DNA of 64,000 nt from Epichloe hybrida (GCA_019022495.1 JAFEKR010000002.1:2108001-2172000), one strand, 5' to 3'. Shown: positions 49,336 through 60,579, numbered from the stretch's first letter. A program made the numbers and translations. Notes: generated by a model from the sequence alone, not told the origin.

Positions 49336-51763
49336 CACTATTATTATAGCTTACTATTAAGAAAAGCTCCTATAAAATCAACCTATTTGATTTCCTAGTT
49401 ATTCCAAGCCACTAGGGCTAATAAAATCCTCTAGCTAGGGGGAATGCTTATTACTGCAAAGGTCTCTAAATAATCTAGACCTTTAATTTGCATAAATCCC
49501 TTAGCAATAAGTTAGGCCTTGTATTTTAAAGGATTATTTTCTTTGTCCTTTTTAAGCTTATATATAAGCCTATTCTTTAGTACTTTACGGCCCTTAGGTA
49601 CTTAGTCTTTCCCTATAAATTTAAAAGTACTAGCCTTTAAAAGCTATTTATATTCCTTATATGTAGCTTCTATCTATTTATCCCTTTTAGGGCTAGATAT
49701 AGCTTACTTCTAGGTCTTAGGTTTAGGGCTATTAGGGTTATTTTCCTTTAGCTTCTCTTATACCTTAAAGTAAATTTCTTTTATAAAATCTAGAGAAAAA
49801 GGGGAACTAATATTAACATCTATAGGGTTAATATTAGGGTTAAAGTTAGTAATTTTATTAAAATTAAGGTCTAGAGTTAAAATCTAATTTCCTAGGGAAG
49901 TTATAGGCGTGGCCTTCTCTAAGGCCTCTGGAATTAGTTCCTTAGGGGGTTATACAGGCCCTATAGGGTATTTTTCTTAACCTATAGGGGGACCTCCTAT
50001 ATTATCTATAGGGTAATCCTTTAAACCTTAATTTAGATCTTAATCTTCTAAATTATTTTCCCCCTCTAAAGGGTTATCCCCTATAGAAAGCCTAGGTAAT
50101 CCTTTAGAGATAGGACCTATAGGCTTTATAATCTTAATAAATCTAGTCTTTATAACTAGCCTTTTAGAGAGGATATACACTAGATAGGTGTTAGAACCTA
50201 GTGTAGCTAATAACCTTCTAGGGATAGTCCTAGCTGCTAACTTCTAGGCTTTAGGTTGTTTTTCTAGGGGGATTAGAATCTCATAGTGAGATCCTATAGC
50301 TCTAATACTACTAATATTAGTTATATAGGGCTAATTTAGCTCCCTAGCTAGCAGTTATTTAGGGCTTTTATCCTTTATGGTATTAGCAGTTATATTAACT
50401 AGGTTAATAACTGTAGGTAATATAAAACACCATAGATATAAAGGTAATTTTGCCTACTAGATAGTAGCCCTTAATCAATCTAGAATAGTACGAATTAAAC
50501 GCTTTGCTAATCTATTTTGCTTATAGATATAGGGACTAGAAGTTATAAATTTAATCCCTTTAGAATTTAACTAGTTTTAACAGCTAGAATCGATTTCTTA
50601 GCCCCTATTAAAGTAAAGGTACCTAGGATATTAACCTAGTTAATTTTTAAGCCCTCTAAAGAAGCCCTTAATAGCCCTATAAACAGTTAGGCCTTCCTTA
50701 TTAGGTAATAAGAACACCTACTTATATCTAGTTTTTTGATTAACTAGAAATAAGCAAATTAACTGTTTATTATATAGTATAAGGCTGATTTTTAGTGTAT
50801 CCCCCTCTATTTAATCTAGAGCTCTAGGGGGGTTAAGGATAGCTAATTTCCTAGGTTTTCTAACTGCCTTAGATTAATCACAAGCTATATATCTAAAGTC
50901 TTTATCCTTAATTTTAGAAAAATTAGGGATTCCTTTAGTTATAAGGCTTATTTTCTTTAGTAAAGGAAGCCCTAGGTGCCCTAATTATATATGCCATAGG
51001 CTAGCTAGTTCTAGTAACTTTTGATATTAAAGGTCTTTAGGGCCTGAATTAAGGTCTAGATTTAGGTCTAGATTAGGGCCCTCTTTGTTAGTCCCCTACT
51101 AGGCCCCTTAAGAACCATAGGCCTCTTAGGGAGGTATTAGGGACCTTTTTCTTTTACTAAGGCCCTTTAACACCCCTAAATCTATATCTTTAGATTTATA
51201 AGGGACCTAGCCTAGGGCTATAGGCATTAGAGAAGGGACTAAATCCCCTAAATTATCCTGTATAATTTCTTTAATATTATTATCTTTGTTAATTTTAGCG
51301 ATTTTATCTAAATTAGAAGCCTAATCCGGCTTTTTAGAGGGAATTTAAACCTCTATAGGGTAGCTAATTGGATAGCTATAACCCCTAAAGCTAGTATAGG
51401 TAAAAGGTTAGATATAATAAGATTTTTTACATGGCCCTTTATGTAACGTTAGTGTAGATTGGTTTTTAACGTGAAAGAAAAAACCATGTTTTTCTATATC
51501 TAGGGTAGTAATATAAGACCTATCTTTAAGATAAAGATAGTTTTTTATAAAGTAACCGCTAGATATATAGTGAATAAGGCTACTAACTATATTAACATTA
51601 AGCTAAGGAAAATATAGAGCGTCCTTTAGCACTAAGGTCCTATATTTATTAGGTTTCTTTTAATATAAGACCTCAAAAATAGCACTACCATGACCCTTAG
51701 GATAAATAGGGCTACCACTAGTTATAATAGGGTTAGATTCCCCCTTCTTATAAGGGGTATAAT

Positions 51764-53564
51764 CAGAGCTTTGTACTACACTACACTACATACTACACTA
51801 CACTACATACTACACTACACTACATACTACACTACACTACATACTACACTACACTACATACTACACTACACTACATACTACACTACACTACATACTACAC
51901 TACACTACATACTACACTACGCTACATACTACACTACACTACATACTACACTACACTACATACTACACTACACTACATACTACACTACACTACATACTAC
52001 ACTACACTACATACTACACTACACTACATACTACACTACACTACATACTACATTACACTACATACTACACTACACTACATACTACACTACACTACATACT
52101 ACACTATAAGGAGATTTTTCTACTATATGTAGTATTTGTAGTATTTTGTAGTATTTGTAGTATTTTGTTATATTTAGTAATATAATAGCTTATAATAGCT
52201 TATAATAGCTTATAATAGCTTATAAATTTATTAGCTATTAGTATTAATAAGTATTTCCTTTAAGTAAAAATCATATATATAAGTAAAAAAGCTATAAAGA
52301 AGTAAGTTATAGTTATAATAACTTACTTATAAACTCACTTTTATAAAAATCCCTCTCTTTTAAGTAAAAATTATATATTTAAGTAAGAAAGCTATAGAGA
52401 AGTTACTTATAGTTATAAAGACCTATTTATAGACTTACTTTTATAAAAATTCCTTTGTTTAAGTAAAAATCTTATGTTTAAGTAAGAAAGCTATAAAGAA
52501 GTTACCTATAGGTATAAGGACCCACTTTTAGACCTACTTTTATATAAATTTCTCTTTTTAAGTAAAAATCATGTATTTAAGTAAGAAAGCTATAAAGAAG
52601 TTACCTATAGGTATAAGGACCCACTTTTAAACCCACTTTTATATAAATCTCTCTTTTTAAGTAAAAATCATGTATTTAAGCAAGAAAGCCATAAAGAAGT
52701 TACCTATAGGTATAAGGACTTACTTTTAGACCCACTTTTAGACCTGTTTTTAGAAAAAACTATATTACTAAGTAAGAAAACTAAAGATAATCTATATTAT
52801 TTAACTTACTTTTAAAGCTTATTTTTAAATAACTTTAATACTAAGGAAAATTCATTATATATATTTATTAAATCTATAATTAAATAGTTAAGTTCTTTTT
52901 AAGTAACTTTACTTAGTACTTTTACTATTCCTTTTACTAAAAAAACCCTTAAAGTTAATATAATTATTTATAACTCTAATAAAATAGCTATATTACTAGA
53001 AACTTCTTTATTAGTTTAATTTTATTATTCTCTTATTAATAAGATAGTTATATATATATATATATAATATTATTAGAGTTTTAGTCTTATTTATATATAA
53101 TAAAAAATAATTTCTTTAGGGTAATTCCTATATTTTAAGCAAAAAAAGCATACTAAAATAAATAGTAAATCTAAAGAAAAAGATATTAAGATAAAGTAAC
53201 CTCTATAATTAAGGGAAAAAATAGGTTATAATTATAAACTAAAATATACCTTATTTAGCTTCTATATACCTATAATTAGCTTAATAATCTAAATAATCTT
53301 AAACTTTAAGAATTTATAACTAAATAACTAAATTATAATAAAAAAAACAGCTAATATTAACTTAATTAAGAAAAATCTAAGGAATATTATAAAACTATAT
53401 AATACCCCACTTTTTTTTTTACTAATACTATATTTGTAGTATTTGTAGTGTAGTGTAGTATTTACTACATTACACTACATACTACACTACACTAAAATCT
53501 ACTACACTACATACTACAACGAAAGCCAAAATACTACATTTACTACACTACATGCAAAGCTCTG
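51764..53564. mobile_element. hAT-like non-autonomous element, copy 2
   Basis: 1,801 bp, ends CAGAGCTTTGTACTACA and TGCAAAGCTCTG, flanked by an 8-bp duplication GGTATAAT at 51756-51763 and 53565-53572. Homologous over its length to the copy at 35,866-37,315; the extra 350 bp are mainly an expanded 17-bp minisatellite at the left end and one more internal repeat unit. Inserted in the second Copia remnant. Confidence 0.87.
51775..52108. repeat. 17-bp minisatellite
   Basis: About 19-20 copies of CTACACTACACTACATA with only three or four single-base changes. Because 17 is not a multiple of three, all frames stay open and translate to a 17-residue repeat; this creates a 139-residue open frame that is not a gene. 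Confidence 0.92.
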
Positions 53565-54910
53565 GGTATAATCCCTAAAGACCTCCCTAGAATTAACTAT
53601 ATGTATGGTTAAACCTGTATTATATAATAGGGCCTTTTTTATATCTTTACTATAATAATTAAAACCATTTAAGGAATTAATTTCTTGTTTTTCATTATTA
53701 TCTAAATCACTAGAGCTAGAATTAGAGCTACTATCACTAGAGCTCTTATAACTAGTCTTATAATTACTAGGTTTCTTATATAGATTAAGTGCTCTATTAG
53801 AAAGGTTATAATTTCCTAGTATAAAAGAACCCTCTATAAGTTCTTTAGTATCCTTTTTATTTAATTTTTAACCCTTTTGCTTCTTTTTCTTCTTATTAGA
53901 ATTAGAAGAGCCTTTATTTTCTTTAGAGCCTTCTTTCTTTTTCTTCTAACCTTTAGGGGCCTTTTCCTTATCTTTAGCACCCTTTTCTAGGTCTTTAGCC
54001 CTATAATTCAGGGCTTTAGCTACCGTAAATAACTTATCCCTCTGTTTAGCTAGAAGGTCTGCTATTAGAAATTCAAGATTTAGGGCTTCTAAGGGGACCC
54101 CTATAGCCCTATTTATACGCATACTAAATCATTACCTCTTAGCCTACTAAGGGAAGGTTAATTTTAGGGATTAAAGATATTAATTAACCTAATCTATAGG
54201 ATTAATTAGGACCCCTGAAATTAATAATCTAGCTAGTAAATTATTAAAGACTGCATTAAAGGCTTCTAAAGTCCCCTTAAATCCATGAAAATTCAGGTTA
54301 TGAAATTCAGAATATAGGGACCCTCTCTGGATTTTAACGCTATGTAAAATATTGCCTAATAAATAACTTATAGGCTTCTTTAGGTGATTTTTGCTAAGTT
54401 ATAGTGGCTTAGGGGCCTTCCGTATAACTATCCCTTAGTAACATAAGGATAATAGCTTAGTTAGCATCCCCTAGCACCCTAGAAATATCCGGATTATCTA
54501 GAAAATTAGGCATGCCTAAAGCTCTAAATTAGATAGCTAGGGCTTGTTTCTATTAATTGAAATTTTCAGCTCCTTTAAGCTTAGTAGTCTTAGGGAAGCT
54601 ATAAACCCTCTTATTAAATTCCTTAATAATCAAATTATTAAAGGTAGCTTATACAGAGCTAGATTTAGGCGCCTTATCTTGCTAAATAGGCTATTAAACT
54701 TACTGCTAACTAGTAGGCTTAGTAGCTTCTATACCCTCTATAGGTCTATTATTAATAGCTAAAGTTAAGGACTCTAGCTTCTATATTACTAGATTAATAG
54801 CATTTTATTGTTTAATAACCTTCTCTTTTAGCTAGTTATTTAGAACCTCTTACGCACTAAGATTAGGGACTAGAGGTCCCTGACCTTGTTGATTAGTAGC
54901 TATCTTCTAA

Positions 54911-55184
54911 TTTTATAGAAGGGAAGTCTTCTATTTATACTGAAAATCCTTTTTATAGAAGGGAAAAGCTTCTATCTATACTTAAATTCCTTTTTATAGA
55001 AGGGAAAAGCTTCTATTCACGCTAATTTTCCTTTTTATAGAAGGGAAAAGCTTCTATATTACTTATGCGCTTCCTGTTTTATAGAAGGGAAGTCTTCTGT
55101 AACCATAATAATTTCTTTTTTATAGAAGGGAATAGCTTCTATCTTATAAGTCCTTCCTATTTTATAGAAGGGAAGTCTTCTATA
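54911..55184. repeat. Seven-copy hairpin tandem repeat
   Basis: Seven units, starting about 54911, 54951, 54992, 55034, 55077, 55118 and 55160 (period about 41 bp). Each has the core ATAGAAGGGAAAAGCTTCTAT or ATAGAAGGGAAGTCTTCTAT, whose ATAGAAG and CTTCTAT arms can pair as a hairpin, joined by variable spacers. The arms are kept while spacers differ. Confidence 0.85.
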
Positions 55185-55737
55185 ACTATACATAAAGTGC
55201 ACTAGAAAGAATTTTATAGTAATAGGCTAGGCTTATAACCTATTAAAATGTAAGGAGCTAGTTACTAGCTAGCAATAGCTATATAAGTGTAGCTTTTACG
55301 GTTAGGGACTAATAGAGCCACTACATTAAATATTTAACGTAACGTAATAGAAGGTTTTAGCAGTTATTAACTAATTAAATTTAATCTAGATAAATTTTAT
55401 AATATCTTATATACTAATAAAATTGATTTTAGTGATATTATATAGGCAATACAGCTATTAGATTAAGAGGTCTAGCTATCTAGCTAGGTTAAAAAGATCT
55501 TCTTTCTCTTATATACTTACTAACCATATTAGTAAATCTAGACCGCTAAAGAGGTCTTACAGGCTACTTTTTATTTTCCATAAAATTTATTTATATGTAA
55601 AATCCAAAAAATCAACTCACTACCATATAAACTAGCAACCTATATGCACTAAATTTTAGTCTAAAAAATATTCCTATATAAAATAAAAGCCCTATCTTCT
55701 AGCTTTAATTTACTATATATAAGACTTTTGTATAACC

Positions 55738-56057
55738 TCTAGTTAAAGAGAAAATCGCTGTTAAAAATAGCTATAGGGTAACCTGCTTACGTTACCTTAG
55801 CTTACCTAATTACTAGTAGCGCTGCGGTTATAGCTACGCTTGTAGCTATAACGCAATTGAATAATCCACAATTAATAATTGATTTGGATTAGTCATCCAC
55901 ACGGTCGGTCGCAGCTGTTGACAGCTGCGACGTAGCTATTGACAGCCACCTTCGCGACCGTTAACAGCTGCAGTGCAGCTGTTAGGCTTGCAATGCAAGC
56001 TAGTAATAGAAAGGTCCTTTAACTAGAAAGGGCTAAAAATAGGTCTTATTTTTAACA
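55738..56057 (-). repeat. GC-richer inverted arm, right
   Basis: Inverted copy of 43,317-43,638, ending CTTATTTTTAACA at 56,057. The two arms bound a 12.7-kb segment. No target duplication is seen outside them (left flank TAACTACA, right flank GTATTACT), so they may be two copies of a MITE or a rearrangement product. Confidence 0.85.
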
Positions 56058-56081
56058 GTATTACTAAGATTACTAAGATTA

Positions 56082-56660
56082 TGTCAGAACCTGAAGGTGT
56101 GCAGGTAAGCCATTGAACTAAAAGATTCACCAATGCTAGCTCTCGCTCGCATCGCACCTTACAATTAATTATCAAGCCACGCGTACGCGCGCGCGCACCT
56201 GACAATTATCCCTTCCCTCGTAAGGCTCGCCCTAAGCTAAGGGCCCCACACAGGCTAGCGGCTAGTAACGTAACCTTAGCTTGGATTAGGCCTAGTTATC
56301 CGTGGCCTCTAAGATAATTAACTAATTGTAAACCCCTAAGGCCTAGTACGCACAGCAGCTAGGCCTATACATTACCTAGTGCACGTGACCTTATATAGGT
56401 GTGTGCCCGTACCTGCCCTATGAGCCTAACGTAAGCACCTAGCCTAGCAATTTAAACCTAGACCCGCTAGGTTAATCTAGCTATAGGAATTAAACCTAGG
56501 ACTAGCACACTAGAAAACCCGTGAGAGCTAGCATTAATGTCAGAACCTGAAGGTGTGTAAGTAAGCCATTAAACCAAAAGATTCACCAATGCTAGCTCTC
56601 GCTCGCATCGCACCTTACAATTGATTATCAAGCCACGCGTACGCGCGCGCGTACCTGACA
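56082..56660. mobile_element. TRIM (miniature LTR retrotransposon)
   Basis: 579 bp. Two 123-bp direct repeats (56082-56204 and 56538-56660) each begin TGTCAGAACCTGAAGG and end CTGACA, bounding a 333-bp internal region without coding capacity. Flanked by the 5-bp duplication GATTA (56077-56081, 56661-56665). Composition is near balanced, with CGCGCGCG runs at each LTR end, in the middle of very AT-rich sequence. The LTRs differ at a handful of sites, mostly transitions. Confidence 0.9.
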
Positions 56661-58784
56661 GATTACTAAGATTACTAAGATTACTTATAATATTATTAGT
56701 GTTAAAGTTTAATAAAAAATAAAAAATAAATAAATAACTTAAATATAAATACTAGTAATTATAAGTAAATTACTATAGTAAAAGCTATAGTTTTTAATAA
56801 CTTTATATTTTAAGGTTTTTAAAAATATTAATATTATAAAAATGTTTTTTTTATATTTTTTTAAAATAATAATAAAAGTAAAATAATAGTAATTAAGGTT
56901 ATTAAAGCTTTTATAATAAGTATATATATATTCTTTTTACTAAATAGCTAATTATATAGCTAGTCCTAGTACTTTAACTACCTTTTATAATAAGTATAGT
57001 ATATTATATAAAACTAAGTCCTAGTATTATTTTTAAAAATAAGTTAAACTTATTTTTTATAGCTTAATTAAGCTATATAGGGTAATTAAAATAATACTAT
57101 TAGTTATCTATTAATAAATTATAAATATTAGTTTATTATATTCTTTCTTTATGTATTATTATAATAAGATATATAAAGTTACTATATATAACTTCTTAAA
57201 GCTTTAGAATTATAAAGCTTAAAGTAATATTTAATTAGTTTAAATAGTAAATAAATAGTTTAAGCTTTTTTAAATTTCTTATTATATAACTAATAATATA
57301 TTAATACTAAGTATATACTTTATTAACTTCTTATTATTTATTTAGATTTATTAACTAATTATATTATATTAGTTTAGGGTATTTTTAATTAAAATAATAA
57401 TAATAAATTATAGAAATAGTAAATAATTAGTATTAATAGTAAATAAAAGAATAAGTTAGTTTTTCTTAAAGTTATATTAGTAAAATAAAGTAATAAGTAT
57501 AATAGTATTATTAAAAAGGTATAATATTATAAATAACCCTAGTTATAGTAAAATCCTTAAAAAAAGGTAAATATTATAAATTCTATAACTAATTAAGTAA
57601 AATAGGTAATAATAAAAGCTTCTATATAACTAGCTTTCTTTTAATCCTTATAATAACATTATATAATAAAAAGGCTTACTTTTTTTTTTTACTAACACTA
57701 CATTTGTAGTTTTTGTAGTTAGTGTAGTTAGTAACTACACTAACTACACTATAATATAAGCAAAAAAAAACTACAATACACTACACTATAAAAAAAAAAA
57801 CTACACTACACTAACTACAAAAAAAAAAAACTACACTACAAATACAAATTTTTCCTAAAAACTACACTAACTACACTACAAACAATACTTTGCTAATTAC
57901 CTTAAGAAAGCTATAGTTCTTTCCTTTATTTAGTAAGTTATTTTACTTCTTTTAAAATACCTTAAATTTACTTTAAAGAGAGATAATAAACTTATATAGT
58001 ATTATCTCCTTAGTTTATTAAGTCTTAAGATCTAGATAATTTCTCTATAGTACCTTTATTATTATAGCTTACTTATACTAATTATAAGTACCTTTAGCTT
58101 ATAAGTAATTATTAAGGTAATTCTCTATAAGAATAAGTATTTTCTTAGTATTTAGCTTATATTAATTATAAAGAAGCTTAAGTATTTTATAAGTATAATA
58201 TTAAACTAACTCCTTTTCCTTTACTTTAGTATTAAAGTTAAGAAAGTCTTATATATTCTTTAAAAGGGTTTTATAAATATACTTCTTAATCTTTAGTATT
58301 TACTTTAATAAGTTTATATACTTTATAAGGTTAAATTAAAGCTCTTTATATTTAAAGTTAAATTAGTCCTTTATATCTTTATAAGTAATCTTTTAATCTT
58401 TAAGAGTATTAAGGTTATCTAGTATAATCTCTAGTCTTAAACCCCTTTAAGAGTATATAAGTATTATAGGTTCTTTAAGTAATTTAACCTTATTAGGGTT
58501 AATATACTTTTAAATACTATATAATTCTATATAATTCTTAACTTAGGCAAACCACTTAATCTAATTTTTCTTTAATAATAATACTATATTTAAGGTTTCT
58601 TTAAATATTATAAAGGGGAATATATTAGTTAAGGGAAGCATAGGATATAATATTAACTAATAAATAATATAATAAGGGTGTTTATCTTATAATATTAGTA
58701 AGCGTTAATTAAATTAATTTAATAAAGCTAATAATCTTTAAAGATAGTAATAAAATAGTAATAAAAGCCTCCTAGGCTTATAAC

Positions 58785-59016
58785 TATTAAGGTAAGGGTA
58801 TAAATAAATAATAAAAAGCGTTTAATTTCGGTTAATTAGAGGTATAGATAGCACCTAACTTTTATACCTAAAAGGTATATAGTGCGCTATAGTAATAACT
58901 AGTTTACAGAGGTACTTCTAATATATCATATTCACTAATATCTGACCTCGCGTTTTATCCCTGTTAGTGCGCGCTGCCCTCATATAACCTATGCTTCAAG
59001 GGAGCTCTCCCTGACA
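58785..59016 (-). repeat. Right LTR of the outer Copia element
   Basis: Starts TATTAAGG (TGTCAAGG before mutation) and ends CTCTCCCTGACA, followed at once by AATAG. Its outer half keeps C and G (GTTAGTGCGCGCTGCCCTC) while its inner half is AT-rich, so RIP was lighter at the edge. Confidence 0.88.
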
Positions 59017-59214
59017 AATAGGGACCAATTTGGCCATCAAGGCGATTGACACCAGCTTCTTCATATCTCATGTGCTTATGCGCCTTCATCTCGCCGCGTC
59101 AGCATGGAAACGAGCATGGTCGTCCGAACGCCGGCGCAGATACTTGTCGCCGTGACATAAAAGAGACCACCGGGTCGTCGTGACGAAAATCAACGATTCG
59201 GACAAGCCGCACCC

Positions 59215-60579
59215 ATGACGACCATGAAGCCAAACCAGCCATCCCTCTGTAAGAGGTATGCGTGTGACCGGTGTAGGGAGCAGAAGCTTCGATGCTCTCG
59301 CAGCTCATCGGGAGATAGATCGTGTGAGCGATGTCTCAAATCTAAATCCTCCTGCGTGACCAGCTACGCACGCCCACTTGGCCGACCGCCTCTTCACTCG
59401 AGCATCGATAACGGCAATCAACACCGTCGTCACCAGCACAGCAGATTTAGTGTCCAAGGGAGCAGAGCCGATGATGACAGCACAAGACCCACGTCATCAC
59501 TCAATCAGGTGAAAGAGAAGCAGCATTCTGAAAACTGCTCACATTACGCCTGGCACCAATTCACGACGGCAGATAATCCCCTTCTGTCGCCCTGCAGCTG
59601 TTCGTCATCCATGGCTCATGCTCATGGCCCTGGCCCAGACGCGTCTGGTGCGACGACTCACGCTGCCAGCTTCCAAGGTGCACCCGGCATCATCATTCCT
59701 CAACAACAAGCCATGCCGGATGTCCAACTTGACTCGTCCCACTTCATCAATGGTGGATGGGACACGGGAGGCTTCGATGACATTGGCGCAGCAGACTTTG
59801 AGCTCCAGCTCGAAAGCAGCCCCTGCTGGATGCAGGACCTGCCGTTCGACCATGTTGCACATGCGTCGCCGACGGTGGAGCACGTCACCCATGACGAATC
59901 TACTGCTGCCGACACAGACGACGATACTCCGCCATCAAGAGGCTCATGTGCGGCAAGCTCCGCGCTCATGACAGTCGGAAACAGCTTCCACGAAATCGCG
60001 AATCTAAATCACCAACGCTTGGATTCCGCGAATCTGTGTGACACAAAGCTGCTTCATGAAGCCTTGTTCGGGATGCAGCCCCCGAGGAGTCCTCATGACG
60101 GCCAAGAGGGCTGCATGCCCCTGAGACGTGTCTTCGATGTGACCGTGAGATTTGTGTGGGCCCTCCAGACCATGAATCCCGTTGCTTGTGGAACAGGACT
60201 GGCTCGACCCTCGCCGCCCGCTCTGTCCGTCCAACTCATGGTTCTCTCAACATACCTTGAACTAGGGCAGTTGCTGGACAGATTCCTGACACGTATGCAT
60301 GATGACCATGCTTCTCATAGGCGGCTAGCGAATTGCGGACAGCGGGCCTCTCGACATGGCACGATGCTAGCGCAGGTTATTGAGCACCAAATGCACTCCA
60401 TTGAGCGTTTGATAGGGCTACCGGAGGAGTTCAGGCTCTGGAGCCGGCAAGACTCTTACGTGGGAATCTTGGACCAGGATCGACCCTCTGAACTCGCGCT
60501 TGCCGTCATGGGGCAGGCAAAGGGGACGTTTACATCGCTGAAACAGACCATGGACAGAATCACCACGGCTCCGGAGTGA
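59215..60579 (+). CDS. Zn2Cys6 transcription factor, AflR-like
   Basis: A single exon of 454 residues. The binuclear zinc cluster is C17-x2-C20-x6-C27-x9-C37-x2-C40-x6-C47 (CDRCREQKLRC, then CERCLKSKSSC), followed by the linker RPLGRPPL, a pattern shared with aflatoxin regulator AflR and other cluster-specific regulators. A long Ser/His-rich middle lacks the large fungal_trans domain; the C-terminal 190 residues (HEALFGMQPP, FDVTVRFVWALQ, LELGQLLDRFL, QMHSIERLIGLP) form a helical region of the AflR type. Such proteins bind promoters of the adjacent metabolite cluster, so the P450 and PKS to the right are its likely targets. The start is only 194 bp from the transposon island, so its promoter was probably truncated or replaced by the insertion. 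Confidence 0.85.
   Translation: MTTMKPNQPSLCKRYACDRCREQKLRCSRSSSGDRSCERCLKSKSSCVTSYARPLGRPPLHSSIDNGNQHRRHQHSRFSVQGSRADDDSTRPTSSLNQVKEKQHSENCSHYAWHQFTTADNPLLSPCSCSSSMAHAHGPGPDASGATTHAASFQGAPGIIIPQQQAMPDVQLDSSHFINGGWDTGGFDDIGAADFELQLESSPCWMQDLPFDHVAHASPTVEHVTHDESTAADTDDDTPPSRGSCAASSALMTVGNSFHEIANLNHQRLDSANLCDTKLLHEALFGMQPPRSPHDGQEGCMPLRRVFDVTVRFVWALQTMNPVACGTGLARPSPPALSVQLMVLSTYLELGQLLDRFLTRMHDDHASHRRLANCGQRASRHGTMLAQVIEHQMHSIERLIGLPEEFRLWSRQDSYVGILDQDRPSELALAVMGQAKGTFTSLKQTMDRITTAPE

Larger units (their letters stand above)
49336..54895 (-). mobile_element. Second Copia remnant, truncated
   Basis: Minus-strand pol of a different Copia element, interrupted by a hAT-like insertion at 51,764-53,564. 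Recognisable in order: gag tail with KKKKKQKG-type basic runs (about 53,870-53,960); protease start TGLTIHIVNSREVF near 53,580-53,620; GAG-pre-integrase WHI-stop-LGHLGLP near 50,970-51,005; integrase PNKEGLTVYRAIKGF near 50,640-50,700; then the RT N-terminus (KNRLIYKLKKDKENNP, GFMQIKGLDYLETFA) ending near 49,336, where the catalytic half of RT and RNase H are missing. No LTRs were found. RIP-type stops are present but some stretches stay open. Confidence 0.8.
43167..57892. mobile_element. hAT-like element B, heavily invaded
   Basis: Left end TAGAGTATTGCACTA and right end CAATACTTTG are inverted copies of CAGAGTATTG after one C-to-T change each. The 8-bp duplication CTAATTAC is exact at 43159-43166 and 57893-57900. 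Subterminal CTACA repeats are present at both ends. Only 150 bp of the left end and about 1.8 kb of the right end (56,058-57,892, minus a TRIM) belong to it; the right part from about 56,690 is homologous to 47,765-48,924 of element A. The left inverted arm is cut short at 43,316. Confidence 0.8.
30647..59016 (-). mobile_element. Copia retrotransposon hosting a nested TE island
   Basis: Flanked by direct repeats of 231 and 232 bp (30647-30877, 58785-59016) that begin TGTCA and end TGACA, and by the 5-bp duplication AATAG (30642-30646, 59017-59021). The element's own body is 30878-31082, 39279-43158 and 57901-58784; with both LTRs it adds up to about 5.4 kb, normal for Copia. The minus strand carries degenerate pol: integrase/RT region 40,700-42,900, RT catalytic YIDNIIV near 40,131-40,165, FKELYK and NLKWFLGIKII near 40,030-40,100, and RNase H STNASLSNNLN near 39,600. 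Stop codons replace Trp, Gln and Arg throughout and Cys is often Tyr, as expected from RIP. It is not functional. The 22.9 kb of inserted DNA are described separately. Confidence 0.88.

Noticed and set aside
51690..52109. 139-residue open frame made of a repeated 17-residue unit
   Set aside because: It is the translation of the 17-bp minisatellite in a hAT-like element; a period not divisible by three leaves all frames open. Not a gene.
30647..59016. Whole AT-rich block considered as a centromere
   Set aside because: One target duplication bounds the block and the contents resolve into nested elements; 28 kb with one satellite is not enough evidence for a centromere.
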